NCBI GenBank assembly: GCA_019155205.2
Contig: JAHNZQ020000308.1
Location: 17,201-81,200, forward strand
Source: Gracilaria vermiculophylla
Lineage: Eukaryota; Rhodophyta; Florideophyceae; Gracilariales; Gracilariaceae
Length of the DNA: 64,000 nt
Direction of reading: 5' to 3'
Shown here: one piece after another, positions 33,227 to 43,600 of the stretch
Layout of the letters: every line of letters begins with the position of its first letter
How positions within the stretch are numbered: position 1 is the first letter of the stretch
The notes under the pieces: generated by a model
What the model saw: only the letters and a program-made list of their open reading frames with translations
Told to the model about the DNA's origin: nothing
The model's database searches: none
Position numbers and translations under genes: made by a program

Positions 33227-35032
33227 TTATTGGAAGACTTCTCCGGATTCACGAGTTTCGCCCGCCGCTTTCACCCCCGTTTTATTGCTTTGACCTATTT
33301 CGCACTGCGGCATGTCTACATCCATTGTGTCTACAGGTGGCTCTACCTGTTCAATACGGTCCTCGCGGACTATGCCAGCAGGATTTTCCAGTTTGGGGCG
33401 CGGATCCTTGATATCATTCTTATCTTCCTGATCGGGATGACCATCCGAATACTGCTGCGCTTTGTGTTCTTTGGTTTTATCATCCCATTTCATCTTGTGT
33501 TCTTCCACACCATGTGCTTCAATCGCTTCAGATGCCATAAGTAATTCCTCATCGTCTACCTCATCGTCTACCTCATCGCCCATGGACGGACCCTCAAAAT
33601 TGGGGCCAAAACGCCTTCGTCTAGCCTCGATAAAATAGGAGTTGGGGTGATCTGGAATGAATTCAGGAAGGCCATATTCGCCTATAGGGTGATGACCTGG
33701 TTGAGAGGACGCAAAGCACATTCCACAGGCCGCTTGGTAGTTGCCCTCCTTGGCTTTCGAAACAATTGCGGGAATCGCCTCAGGGGCAGTCCCTAGCTCT
33801 CTCAAGGATATCTTCAAACGGGACTCTTCGAACTCTCGATAAGGGCATCCATTATGTTCACCAGGCCCTGGTCTATCGTTTATGACCTTCATGCAGTTGA
33901 AGGCAGGAAGATTTCGACGTTTACCTTCTTTTCCGTACTGGTGGCGAATATTGTATGCGTATTGCTTTTCAAACTTCTCTGTTGTTACAGCTCCCTTTCC
34001 AAATTCTGTTCTCCAAAAATTTAAAGACTCTTCCATAGTTAACCCACACGCCTTCAAAAATACCCCAAGCTGTATTCTTGCGGAGTGTCGGAGATGGTGG
34101 TTCTGTCGCAGTTTTATCATCATAGTGAACATGCAAAGAGGCATGGCCGGAAGCGACTGATCAAGTTCCTTAAGCGAAATGCGGTCAACCGATGCGTTTG
34201 GATCAAATCTTTTTGATTCATCGTCAGCTGCAAAGTGTTTGCGAATGGACTCGAGGATCGCATTCATTCTCTCATCTCTCTTAGCGATGTCAACGTTCCT
34301 GGCTGTTATTATTAAACTGGCGCTGAGTAGAGACCGAAACTGAGCGGCAACTACCTCAAGTATATTACTTTCAGGCACGTATGCAAAACCATCGCGAAGA
34401 AAAACCTTTCGATGACGCACGAGAGCTGGCACCTCCTCAAAGGCTATCTTATAGTACTTGACGTTTTCGATGCTTTTCTGTCTGTTTGATCCCTGAGCAA
34501 CTGCAGTAAGCTCTGCACGAAATTGCTCCAGTTCAGCATTCGAAACACGTTCCGCGACCAGGCCATTCGCTTTCTCAATGGCCTTGAGCGCAAACTCGGT
34601 GTTTGTGCCATCTAGGCGAGTCATAAAGAGATCGTACTCGGTTTTCAGCAACCACTCACGCTCGCTGGAACACAGAGCCATCCTAACCATAAAATGGGAC
34701 GCTTCATCGTTCAGAATTTTCTCCTTTCGATCTCGATTGCCAACTGGAGGTATGTACAAGTCATGTGTTCGTTGTGCGCGGCGTATTTCACTTTTCAGCA
34801 AATCTCGCCCGTTTGCAGCCCTCGGACCTCCGTTCTGCTGCGCCAGACGTGCTTTTTCGGCCGCTTTCAGTAGTTTTAGCCTCTTGATGGAGATGGCTTC
34901 CAGTTCCTCAAGGTCGAATGGGACTAATCCAAGTGAGGAGGACGTGTACAACGGCGCGTAAGAATTCTGGTACGGTGTATCAGTGTATCCTGGATCCGGG
35001 AGAGAGTTTGATGCCGCAGGGATGACCTCCAT
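33227..35032 (-). CDS. PRI2: DNA primase large subunit
   Basis: 601 residues run from the ATG at 35032. The protein pairs with the catalytic small primase subunit in the DNA polymerase alpha-primase complex, which makes RNA primers in the nucleus. Four cysteines expected to hold the 4Fe-4S cluster are visible: MPLCMF, FNCMKV, NGCPYREF and QAACGMCF. Their spacing resembles that of the human protein. N-terminal helical parts (YTDTPYQNSYAPLYTS) are also typical. The last 100 residues are an acidic, low-complexity extension including repeated DEVDD units. This makes it longer than most homologues (about 500-530). Confidence 0.93.
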   Translation of the reverse strand: MEVIPAASNSLPDPGYTDTPYQNSYAPLYTSSSLGLVPFDLEELEAISIKRLKLLKAAEKARLAQQNGGPRAANGRDLLKSEIRRAQRTHDLYIPPVGNRDRKEKILNDEASHFMVRMALCSSEREWLLKTEYDLFMTRLDGTNTEFALKAIEKANGLVAERVSNAELEQFRAELTAVAQGSNRQKSIENVKYYKIAFEEVPALVRHRKVFLRDGFAYVPESNILEVVAAQFRSLLSASLIITARNVDIAKRDERMNAILESIRKHFAADDESKRFDPNASVDRISLKELDQSLPAMPLCMFTMMIKLRQNHHLRHSARIQLGVFLKACGLTMEESLNFWRTEFGKGAVTTEKFEKQYAYNIRHQYGKEGKRRNLPAFNCMKVINDRPGPGEHNGCPYREFEESRLKISLRELGTAPEAIPAIVSKAKEGNYQAACGMCFASSQPGHHPIGEYGLPEFIPDHPNSYFIEARRRRFGPNFEGPSMGDEVDDEVDDEELLMASEAIEAHGVEEHKMKWDDKTKEHKAQQYSDGHPDQEDKNDIKDPRPKLENPAGIVREDRIEQVEPPVDTMDVDMPQCEIGQSNKTGVKAAGETRESGEVFQ

Positions 35033-35622
35033 GACAGAATTTGGAGCGAGTGTAGACGGAAGGAATGCCGGCCACTTCCCGATACTGGAGAGTGCCGTTC
35101 ATCATGAACACACAACGCAAGGAGGCGGAGAGCAATAAAAATTTTGGCGGGAAGGACAGGTTCCGGTATCTTGGCCTGTTTCTGTTCGAGATTGGGCTCA
35201 AGGAATACGATGCTTACAACTGGGCTGGCGCGGCGACTGTAAGCTATGCTGACAAAAGACGCCCAAATATTGCATGCCAACGCAGGGGTGCTGAGAGCAG
35301 TCTGCACTGCAGACGTGCAACACTGGAGGTAGCGGTGTTATCTAACGTTGCCTGGCAGTCCTGCGCCGGTTACGCGTAGAGTAGATATCGCCTGTAGAAG
35401 CTGACCCTCTCTTGTCACGCTCGGACGTCTTCGTGTCAAGTCATGAGCGTTGCTCCGAATCGCTGCTGACCGCGTGCTGTCATAAAACAACCCCAAGCCT
35501 CGCCTTCTTCATGGGCACACTCTCGCCCTGGCGTTGCTCATCCCCCATCTTCATTGCGCTTGCATTGTGTGCTGTTTCCTCGTCTTTAAGGCCTCTGTTG
35601 GTGCTCCTTCATCCCCTGCCGT
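35033..35622. promoter_or_regulatory. Divergent intergenic region (PRI2 / CLEC16A-like)
   Basis: 590 bp lie between two outward starts. The open frame at 35065-35379 has no recognisable content and probably is not a gene. Confidence 0.35.
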
Positions 35623-38600
35623 ATGCTGAGATTGTTAAACTTCATCTCTCGTGAAGAGGATTTAACCGATAAGTCTGTCTCTGACGATGAGTCCGAGACA
35701 CGTGACTTTGACGACCAAGCCAATCTTTCAGAAAACGAGCGCTCTGCACCGAACGCCTCGAAAAAAAATCTTCCATACATAGAAAACACACTACTCTCTG
35801 CTCATTCCTTAGACTTCGCTAAACAACCCGACAAAATCCAAAACCTCCAATCCGACATTACTGACAACGAAATTCTAACTGATCCTATAATTTTCCAAAC
35901 TTCACAAGTCACAATTTCTAACCCGGAGTTTAATGAGCAATCAAATTCGACATATTCAAATGGCGAAGACCGTGTACCAACCTCTCCGTCAAACGACCGT
36001 CGTGAGCAATTCGTTACAACTCAGGCTTCCAGCCAAACAAGCTTGAAAAGCCCCAGCCAACAGCCGCAGCACTCCGGCGCTCGGCAACCATGGAATGCTA
36101 CAGATCATATTGCTGTGGTACGTGCCAATCCCGAAGAATCACAAATTAACTCTAAACCTTCGTTGCATGAAGTGCCTTTGACATCTCCCGAAGCACGACT
36201 TCACTGTGTAATGCAAAATTTACGTAGCTTTGTTCTGTTGGAAGTGAGCGAGCTCGAAGCGGGATTTGCACCGCCAATCTTGTTTGAAGAGCTTCCGAAT
36301 GCATTACGAGACCTGGCCCAAGTCATGGTTTGGGCGGATCAAAATGAACCGACTTTGTGGGACTTGTTCCTGGAGCTTCACGCTATGCCGACTCTTGTCA
36401 ATTGTTTAAACAAAACAAAGGATCTAAGTTCTTATGAAACAAATACATCCGCGAAAGAAGATAAGCAAAACGGCGATTCAGAATATATGGCGTACAGGAA
36501 TACAGCCGAAACGTCTGAAAAAGGTATATCTCGCATCACAACAGATTTGTCAAAGTCGGATGAGCGTTTCAACGGTACCAAATCTAATCGTGCAAAGTCT
36601 GCTCCATCAATAGCATCCGTAAACGGAAGTGCATACCACAATTCGGGACCGACGAAATGTGAACATCGGAAAAATGGAAGCATTGGGGATGAATTGGCTA
36701 AGGCCTTAATATGTGATGGGTTATCATCCAAAATTCAATCTCATGTCTTACAGACGATATCTATCATGGTTCAAAGTGTCTCAAGACGGCATTCGCTTCT
36801 CTGTTTATTTGCTGCGGGCCATATCAACGAAGTATTGTCATTTGAGTTTTCTTTCGATGAGGAGATGATTGCTGCATTTATATCGACCGTTAAGACTATA
36901 ACTAATCGATTAGACAATGATCTATTACAACTTTTTTTTGATCCAGCGGAAGGTGTTTTCCCACTCTATGATAACGTCACAAAATTCTACGCTCATCACG
37001 AGTCAATGGTAAGAATTGCGATTCGTAACATAACTTTGGCTATTTATTCAGCTGGTGATGCTGAAGTACTGAAATATGTCGCAAGAGATGATCACAACTA
37101 TTTCGTGAACACCATCTACTTCCTTTCGAGGTTATCGGGCAGTGTGGCCAGAGCATTTGAGTTATTGCTAGACGACGGCCGAGAAGTGCGGCGAACGAGG
37201 ACAAGAACTGGAATATTTCGTCGGAAAGTTCGAGTCTCAGATGTCACGATTAGGTTGGAAGAAATTGAGAATATATGTTCTTATCTCAATGACATGTGTG
37301 TCATTTCAAATGACGTCTTGCGTCCAGTACTGATGCGGTTGATATCTAATCGCTTCCTTTCACCTTTCTTTCGACCTTTGGCGTCTCTTGCTTCCCCGGA
37401 TGCGGTTCGTGCTCGAAACAAGTTATGGAGGTTAGGAAACGGACAGACCAAGGGCTTGCACAGGACCGCTTTGGCAGTTTTTGATGCTGCGGCACGTTGC
37501 CTGCTCTTGTCATGCCTCCTGATGTATTTTCGATCATCTGATATGGCTGATTGCATCACCCGAGAATTGCGAAGACTTTCAATCGATTTTGAGAGGAGAA
37601 GTGTACTACACGCTTTAAAAGCCATGGCATCGGATATTGCAGGAACTGAGAGGGTCACATTTGTTTCTCTTTGTGCAATTGAGGCATTCATTAAATGCAA
37701 AAGTGTTGAAAAGCACTTCCTGCATGATTTTAAGTACGACTTTCAGGTGGATGACACAAATAGGAATTCCCATGGAGATCTTAAATCCCCGAGAATCAGT
37801 TTCCTTGATCTGGAAGCCCCACAACTGGATGATCTTGAGCGTAGTCATGATTATCCTATGCTAATGACGCTGTCGGAATTTGAAGCACCACTTACGCCGT
37901 CCACCTCGCTGCCATCAACTCCTGATCTCAAAACGGTGTCCTCCGATGGTATTGTAACACCAACCATCCTCAGCAGGGCAACATCAACTGCAAGCCTGTC
38001 AAGTGAACTAAGTGTGGGCATGGCTGAACGCTCAGACGGTGACGGGATTCTGTCTTCTTTTCAAATGGGAGAAACATCACTTCGGGAGGCATTGTCATCC
38101 ATTATTCTGGTTGTCAGAAGACGTGAAGTTCGATCAATGCGAGTGTTACACTCTATAGGCAGAATAATATCTTTGGTTGAAGCGAAGACGAAAGAACACC
38201 GCTCATGTATTGAATTGTGTAAGATTGTGTTGGATGAACTTGCAGGTCTTATGCAATCTGTTCTACGCGACAAGAGAACAACTATTATATCTATCGAGAG
38301 GATGTTCGAGAGTTTTCGAACGGTTGCATTGTCAGATCAGGAGATTTACAGCGATCCGCCGGAACTGGAGAAAGTCTTGTCACCAGACCGTGTGCCGTCG
38401 ATGGCGTCAACGTTTCCAAAAGGTATCGGAAGGAGAAGAAGGGCTCTCTTTGAGGACGCCATTCCACCAACGGAAAAAGAAGATGCGGCTGCCTTCTTTG
38501 TGATGATATACACATATGAAAGATGTTTAACAAGTGCTGGAATCACAACTTTGCCCAACTTGGCGTTGCAGGCAAAAGGCATTTTACTAGAGTACGGTGC

Positions 38601-38679
38601 GCCTGATTCATATCTTGACAAACGAGACGCGCTAATAAGCTTCTCAAAAGCTGTATTACAACATGGTGAAATAGAATAA
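35623..38679 (+). CDS. CLEC16A/GFS9 (FPL-domain) homologue
   Basis: 1018 residues run from the ATG at 35623, a normal length for the family. The first 190 residues are Ser/Asn/Glu-rich and poorly conserved. The FPL region then begins (VWADQNEPTLWDLFLELHAM). A 90-residue variable insert follows, and the domain resumes with LQTISIMVQSV, INEVLSFEFSFDEEMIAAFIS and ESMVRIAIRNITLAIY. NDVLRPVLMRLISNRFLSPFF matches the end of the conserved half. The family works in endosome/vacuole trafficking and autophagy (CLEC16A in animals, GFS9/TT9 in plants). That role is inferred from family membership. The C-terminal part is divergent. Confidence 0.85.
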   Translation: MLRLLNFISREEDLTDKSVSDDESETRDFDDQANLSENERSAPNASKKNLPYIENTLLSAHSLDFAKQPDKIQNLQSDITDNEILTDPIIFQTSQVTISNPEFNEQSNSTYSNGEDRVPTSPSNDRREQFVTTQASSQTSLKSPSQQPQHSGARQPWNATDHIAVVRANPEESQINSKPSLHEVPLTSPEARLHCVMQNLRSFVLLEVSELEAGFAPPILFEELPNALRDLAQVMVWADQNEPTLWDLFLELHAMPTLVNCLNKTKDLSSYETNTSAKEDKQNGDSEYMAYRNTAETSEKGISRITTDLSKSDERFNGTKSNRAKSAPSIASVNGSAYHNSGPTKCEHRKNGSIGDELAKALICDGLSSKIQSHVLQTISIMVQSVSRRHSLLCLFAAGHINEVLSFEFSFDEEMIAAFISTVKTITNRLDNDLLQLFFDPAEGVFPLYDNVTKFYAHHESMVRIAIRNITLAIYSAGDAEVLKYVARDDHNYFVNTIYFLSRLSGSVARAFELLLDDGREVRRTRTRTGIFRRKVRVSDVTIRLEEIENICSYLNDMCVISNDVLRPVLMRLISNRFLSPFFRPLASLASPDAVRARNKLWRLGNGQTKGLHRTALAVFDAAARCLLLSCLLMYFRSSDMADCITRELRRLSIDFERRSVLHALKAMASDIAGTERVTFVSLCAIEAFIKCKSVEKHFLHDFKYDFQVDDTNRNSHGDLKSPRISFLDLEAPQLDDLERSHDYPMLMTLSEFEAPLTPSTSLPSTPDLKTVSSDGIVTPTILSRATSTASLSSELSVGMAERSDGDGILSSFQMGETSLREALSSIILVVRRREVRSMRVLHSIGRIISLVEAKTKEHRSCIELCKIVLDELAGLMQSVLRDKRTTIISIERMFESFRTVALSDQEIYSDPPELEKVLSPDRVPSMASTFPKGIGRRRRALFEDAIPPTEKEDAAAFFVMIYTYERCLTSAGITTLPNLALQAKGILLEYGAPDSYLDKRDALISFSKAVLQHGEIE

Positions 38680-38837
38680 ACGCCGAGCTGCCAAGGTGAA
38701 TGTTAGCTACTACGTGCTGATGATGAACACAGGTGTTTATGAACACAGGGGTTTTGCGGATAAGGACAAGGCTAAACCTTGCAAATTATATATTGTGCCA
38801 CGCTTATAAAAGTTTTATCAATTAGTTAAAAACGAGC

Positions 38838-39773
38838 CTATTGCGTCTTTGAGGTGGTATCGAAATACTGAGGTGGTTGAATCCTCCACAAACACATGAA
38901 TCCTGGGACGAACAGGATAATAAACACGAGAGCCACTAACAAACCCGCAAGCTGAGAATCGGTTAGTTCTGGTTTGTACATGGTCCTGACATACGTTGTA
39001 GAATCGTCAGCCGAGTCGGTGTCATCGGCCTTCGGAGCGGCGTCCCCAGCCTTCGTAGCGTCGTCATCGGCAGATGCGGCGTCAGCCGCGGCTGCATCCG
39101 CATCTTTATCGGCAGCTCCAGAGGCTGTGGAATCATCGTCCTTTGGTGCCTCCGGTGGGGCGGCGTCGGCATCTTCATCAGTACGAGAGGACCACAAAAC
39201 AGCCATCTTGCCTCCGGTACGATCGGCAACAGACTGCATTGCAGCTAATAAACCTTCCTCACGCTCATCTGCGACAGATAGAGACACGACGTCTGTACGT
39301 CCATTATCGAAAATTGGAGACGAACTATCTGACGCCAGTTCCATGAGTTGATCGACGGAGTTAACTTTGATAGACTCAACTGAGGCAGAATCAGAAAGGT
39401 CTTCATCGGAAAGCGCATGGAACGAACTTGGAGAAGGAGCACTTGAATCGCTGGGTGAGAGAGCGACGCTAATGCGACGCAAAACGGATGGAATATCGGC
39501 GCGCAGAGCATTGGAATTGATGAAAAGCAATAGCTCCGGAGGGGTGTTGATGCGTGCGAGAGGGAGGTTGTTGTGGACGGTGTCAGGCGCTGAGAGGTGG
39601 GCGATGAGATCGGGAAGAGCTGACGAAGAAAGCTGTTGTTGGTGCGGAGTTTGACAGTGAGCGTTCTGCTGGCCGTTGCAAAGAAAATGGGGGAGGGTAG
39701 AATAACCGAGTATAATGGAGGACCCTATCGTGAGACGCAATAGCGCAACAAAAGCCATGAAACGCAACGCCAT
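38838..39773 (-). CDS. V-ATPase accessory protein, VOA1/Ac45-like
   Basis: 311 residues. An N-terminal signal peptide (MALRFMAFVALLRLTIGSS) is followed by a luminal region of about 160 residues. A long Asp/Ala-rich acidic linker (residues about 200-260) comes next. A single transmembrane helix (LAGLLVALVFIILFVPGFMC) follows, then LWRIQPPQYFD. The last motif resembles the conserved membrane end of the BIG1/VOA1/ATP6AP1 group (typically LxSIQTPxRF), which assembles with the Vo ring of the vacuolar proton pump. The luminal part is too divergent for me to confirm. It is convergent with the CLEC16A-like gene, 158 bp apart. Confidence 0.55.
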   Translation of the reverse strand: MALRFMAFVALLRLTIGSSIILGYSTLPHFLCNGQQNAHCQTPHQQQLSSSALPDLIAHLSAPDTVHNNLPLARINTPPELLLFINSNALRADIPSVLRRISVALSPSDSSAPSPSSFHALSDEDLSDSASVESIKVNSVDQLMELASDSSSPIFDNGRTDVVSLSVADEREEGLLAAMQSVADRTGGKMAVLWSSRTDEDADAAPPEAPKDDDSTASGAADKDADAAAADAASADDDATKAGDAAPKADDTDSADDSTTYVRTMYKPELTDSQLAGLLVALVFIILFVPGFMCLWRIQPPQYFDTTSKTQ

Positions 39774-40329
39774 GATGCAAGTTGGTGAAAATGACGCCGC
39801 GGAATGGATAGACGGCGGGGTTCTGGTGACAAAAGTAGAGAGTTAAGAGAAGGGGGCTGCGTTCGTTGCAACTAAGAGAGTGGCGTGAACGCCGGTGGAA
39901 TTGATAACTGGTGGCGAGGTGGCTAGAAAGCGGTCCGTGTCGCGAGACGTAGGTGTGAATGAGCGAGCCCCTGGAAGGCGTGGGACGCACCGCATGGGCC
40001 AAGCGCTACGTCCAACGTAACACTACTCAGCCATCCTAAGTACCTTACACTGATGCAACCGTGCCAACGTGCACAGCGAGAACAAGATGAAATACGTGAA
40101 AAGAAAATCTTTAGTTTTGATCCATGTGTTCAGCCCCGCACGACGGGTCTGCGGTGGATACTGGCATGATCGCTGTAGAGCTAAGCACACGCTTTGGAAA
40201 GACTCATTATATTGCGTCGCCGGTGGAATTGCTGCGTCTCCGCTCTCATTGAGTATCATCGCTTTACCGCACATTTTATCGCACGCTCAACTGCAGTTGC
40301 TGTTTTCCCCGCAGAGCTGCTTTTATAGC
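39774..40329. promoter_or_regulatory. Divergent intergenic region (VOA1-like / PRMT1)
   Basis: 556 bp lie between the two starts. The PRMT frame stays open upstream to 40069 from a GTG, but that extension has no similarity to the family and is probably 5' untranslated. Confidence 0.35.
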
Positions 40330-41457
40330 ATGTCACCGGCAAAAGAGGTTATCTCACCTGTTGCAATGGAAACCTCGGCTGATGCCCGCAAGTCCGTACC
40401 CACCGAAAGCTCTGAGAAACTGTTGCAGAGATTGCTCCCGAAAGACGTCGTTCCAGGTGTCATCGCTGATGCCGATTTTGACATGACTTCGTCCGACTAT
40501 TACTTTAATTCGTACGCTCATTTTGGCATCCACGAGGAGATGCTAAAGGATGAGGTGCGAACCAGGAGTTACATGCGCGCAATCAAGAACAATCCTCATT
40601 TGTTTGAAGGCAAGACTGTTATGGATGTCGGGTGTGGCACTGGAGTGTTAAGCATTTTCGCGGCACAAGCGGGTGCCAAGAAGGTCTATGCAGTGGAGTG
40701 CTCAAAGATAGTTGATCAGGCAAGAATGATTATTGCGGATAACGGCTTTTCCGACGTCATTGAAGTGGTGGAATCAAAAGTGGAAGAAATGAAGCTTGAA
40801 GAAAAGGTCGATATCATCATCTCTGAATGGATGGGTTATTTTTTGTTTTATGAGTCTATGTTAGATACCGTGCTTTTCGCGAGGGATAAGTGGCTCAAAC
40901 CTGGTGGTCTCATGTTCCCTGATAAGGCAACATTGTATTTATGTGCCATTGAAGATGCTCAGTACAAAGCGGAAAAAATTGACTTTTGGGACAACGTATA
41001 CGGTCTCAACATGTCTTGTATAAAGAACGTGGCCCTCACGGAGCCAATTGTGGACACAGTAGACCCAGAACAAGTGATGACAAACGTATGCGCCGTATTT
41101 CCAATCGACACCACTACTGTTGAGAAGGAACAGTTATCGTTTGCAGTGCCATTCCGTCTAACTGGAATTCGAGATGATTATGCACACGCACTGGTCGCGT
41201 ACTTTGACATTCAGTTCTCACATTGTTTAAAACCGGTGTCGTTTGTCACGGGGCCGCACGTGAAACCCACACATTGGAAGCAAACAGTGCTCTACCTTGA
41301 TCGAGCGTTGCCGTTCAAACAGGGCGAAGTTCTTGAGGGGGTTTTGGCCTGCCGACCGAACAACAAGAACCCTAGGGACCTGGACATTGCGATCGAGTAC
41401 AATTTCCAAGGTCGGTTGTCTACTGCAAAAAACTTGCTGCGATATCGGTTGCGGTGA
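40330..41457 (+). CDS. PRMT1: Protein arginine N-methyltransferase 1
   Basis: The start ATG at 40330 gives 375 residues, the usual size. Upstream in-frame codons lack ATG support. Conserved parts in order: SDYYFNSYAHFGIHEEML (residues 55-72), the SAM-binding motif VMDVGCGTGVLSIFAAQAGA (97-116), the double-Glu loop SEWMGYFLFYESM (165-177), and the THW loop (THWKQT). It transfers methyl groups from S-adenosylmethionine to arginines, giving asymmetric dimethylarginine on histone H4 and RNA-binding proteins, in nucleus and cytoplasm. It ends 167 bp from the convergent CBS gene. Confidence 0.96.
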   Translation: MSPAKEVISPVAMETSADARKSVPTESSEKLLQRLLPKDVVPGVIADADFDMTSSDYYFNSYAHFGIHEEMLKDEVRTRSYMRAIKNNPHLFEGKTVMDVGCGTGVLSIFAAQAGAKKVYAVECSKIVDQARMIIADNGFSDVIEVVESKVEEMKLEEKVDIIISEWMGYFLFYESMLDTVLFARDKWLKPGGLMFPDKATLYLCAIEDAQYKAEKIDFWDNVYGLNMSCIKNVALTEPIVDTVDPEQVMTNVCAVFPIDTTTVEKEQLSFAVPFRLTGIRDDYAHALVAYFDIQFSHCLKPVSFVTGPHVKPTHWKQTVLYLDRALPFKQGEVLEGVLACRPNNKNPRDLDIAIEYNFQGRLSTAKNLLRYRLR

Positions 41458-41624
41458 TTGATAGACGCATGGATCGGGGTGTATTCAAGGAAGGGTGTGG
41501 ATATTGTGCCAAAGGTTTTTATACATCAATAACAGGTGATAAGGGATGTGCCTCAAGCTTGTATGCTCAATTCACGATGCGCTTTACACTCGTGCGCAAG
41601 GCGAGAGGGAGAGAATAATAAAGA

Positions 41625-42194
41625 CTAATAAGAACCAGATATGAACGACCTCATGTGATCGGCATCTCTCTTGTGAGCAGCAACCAGCTCACTGACAATA
41701 TCTCCAATGGATACCATTCCTAGCACCTTGTTCGTACCCTCCTCCACAACGGGGATGTGTCGAATGCGTCTCTCAGTCATAAGTTGCATGCAGTGAGTTA
41801 GCGTAGCATCAGGGTTCACAAAAGTAAATTCTTTTGTGCTCATAATATCGCGCACAAGGGTAGACTTACTGGACCGCCCTCTGACAATCACTTTGTTCAG
41901 ATAATCGGTCTCAGTGACAATTCCAACCGGTTTCTTGTCGAGCCCTTCCACGATGATGAGGGAACCGATGTTATGTTTGACCATCTCCTTGACGGCATCG
42001 TACACAAGAGAATCTCCAAAGGTATAGAAGAACTTTTCACCTTTTGTTTTCAATACATTTCTGACAGTTCCGAGCGATCGCTCAGAATGCGACTGCTCTG
42101 AGGAGGTCGCGGTGGACGTGGTGGAGGTTAGCGGGCGGATGTTTTGATACGCAAGAGCTCGGAAGAGATGGGCCGAGCGACGAAGAAGAGCCAT
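41625..42194 (-). CDS. CBS-domain pair protein, CBSX3-like, probably mitochondrial
   Basis: The ATG at 42194 (MALLRRSAHLFRAL) gives 189 residues. The frame is open further upstream, but that part is unlike the family. The first 40 residues are basic and Ser/Thr-rich, a good mitochondrial presequence. Two CBS motifs follow: residues about 60-115 (DAVKEMVKHNIGSLIIVE, GIVTETDYL) and about 125-180 (ATLTHCMQLMTERRIRHIPVVE, GMVSIGDIV). The arrangement equals that of plant CBSX3, which binds adenosine nucleotides and modulates mitochondrial thioredoxin. That role is by analogy. Confidence 0.85.
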   Translation of the reverse strand: MALLRRSAHLFRALAYQNIRPLTSTTSTATSSEQSHSERSLGTVRNVLKTKGEKFFYTFGDSLVYDAVKEMVKHNIGSLIIVEGLDKKPVGIVTETDYLNKVIVRGRSSKSTLVRDIMSTKEFTFVNPDATLTHCMQLMTERRIRHIPVVEEGTNKVLGMVSIGDIVSELVAAHKRDADHMRSFISGSY

Positions 42195-43600
42195 GTCTGG
42201 ACTGGAACTTTCTGTCGCTACAGCTGAATGGGGATGAGGCTGCCGTAGGGTGACGGCGAGTGAAGACTGTGATGAAGGCAATGGGTACAGATGAAAGGGA
42301 TGCGTACAAAAGGACGCGTGTGATGAAAACGTTGTGGAAGGATGGAGATAAGGATCACAAAAGAGGGCGTAGCACGACAGTTCTGCAGTGGCAACGGATG
42401 GGGCAGCTGCGTGGAGATATCCTGCTGCTGTCCGCTTCCATACGTGTACTGCGTGGGAGTGATTCATTGGATGGACAGAAATGGTTTACGGAAGGGCCTC
42501 TATGGCTTTGTGGAACAGTGCGCGTCGGTGGCGAGATTTGCTCAATTGGTCGGCGCGAGTGTTCTTCAGAACAGCTGTTCAACATCGGAGCGTCACGAAT
42601 GTTGACACTGGCATAGCTTTACCACGCGGAGAGATCTTTCTACCGCTCGCCGCCGATTGGCGCGATACAGTAGGCTGCCGTGCTTCGCATTCTCGTCGCC
42701 TCGGGGGCAGCAACGGCAAAGCTTCGCATCTGCCCTCCAGCGCCTGACAGCTGTAATGGCTAGGTCCATGGACGGCTATGATGCGCCCGGGAATGCTCTG
42801 CGGTATCGGAACGGATCATCTAAATTTCACCAAGCATTCGTTTCCAACGGGGAGTGTTCCGGGAAAAGCTGCATATCGTTCAATTATTACCATGGTGACA
42901 TGCTCCAGTCTGTTTCATGCAGCCCACCCAAAGCACAGCACAGATTGAGGGAGCATTCGGTCTGCATGGCGAGCAAGAACGAATTAACCACTTCATGGGC
43001 ACAAACCTCGAATGGTTCACACAAGTGTCCAATTTATAGACGAACCCATCGGGGCCGCGTCGTTCCAGCACGGCTCTTCACGTTGTCAAAACACCTCGCA
43101 AATGTAAGGTACGAAAATGTAATTTTTAGAAGCAATTGCTGGAGGGGGACGACAGCGGCATTAACCTTTATTAGTTTCCGAGACTAGCCACTCCTGGCCT
43201 CATCCCTGCCGGCGTCGTCACGGTGTTGCTCTCATTTTTTTGGTCGGGTTCGGTTTTCGAAACCCTCTCTCCTCTCTCAACTCTGCAGAACCCTTAAGTC
43301 AAGGGAATTACTCTGAGCACTCTTCACAGAGTCGCGAATACTTTTCGCGACTTGGAAGCACCTCTGCTTTCAACGTTTGAGCCATAAGCTACAACCGCAA
43401 GGTTGTAAGTTCTGGCCCATTTAAAGTGGAGTGACATTGAAATGTTCTTTCCTTCAGTCCTCGTGAACAGCTGATTTCGACGCCCGCAGGTTATATAGAA
43501 CATTCTGTACGCATTCCCAAGTCCGAATAGAGCATCTTGAGCCCAGCCTCGCGAGTCTGTCGTTCAGCACAACTTTTACCGGCGTTCGTTTTTCTATCCT
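42195..43600. promoter_or_regulatory. Divergent intergenic region (CBS / HIT), 1.4 kb
   Basis: This is the longest gap in the compact block. Open frames at 42260-42616 and 42657-43187 show no known domain and have odd composition, so I do not call them. No RNA gene or repeat was recognised. Confidence 0.35.

Noticed and set aside
35623..38679. First impression as a SIT4-associated (SAPS) phosphatase regulator
   Set aside because: The SAPS start motif is absent, and the FPL-domain landmarks of CLEC16A match in order.
40069..40329. N-terminal extension of PRMT1 from an upstream GTG
   Set aside because: There is no ATG, it is not similar to the family, and the ATG at 40330 gives the usual length.
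42657..43187. 176-codon frame between CBS and HIT genes
   Set aside because: It has mixed composition and no domain, and it sits in a divergent promoter region.
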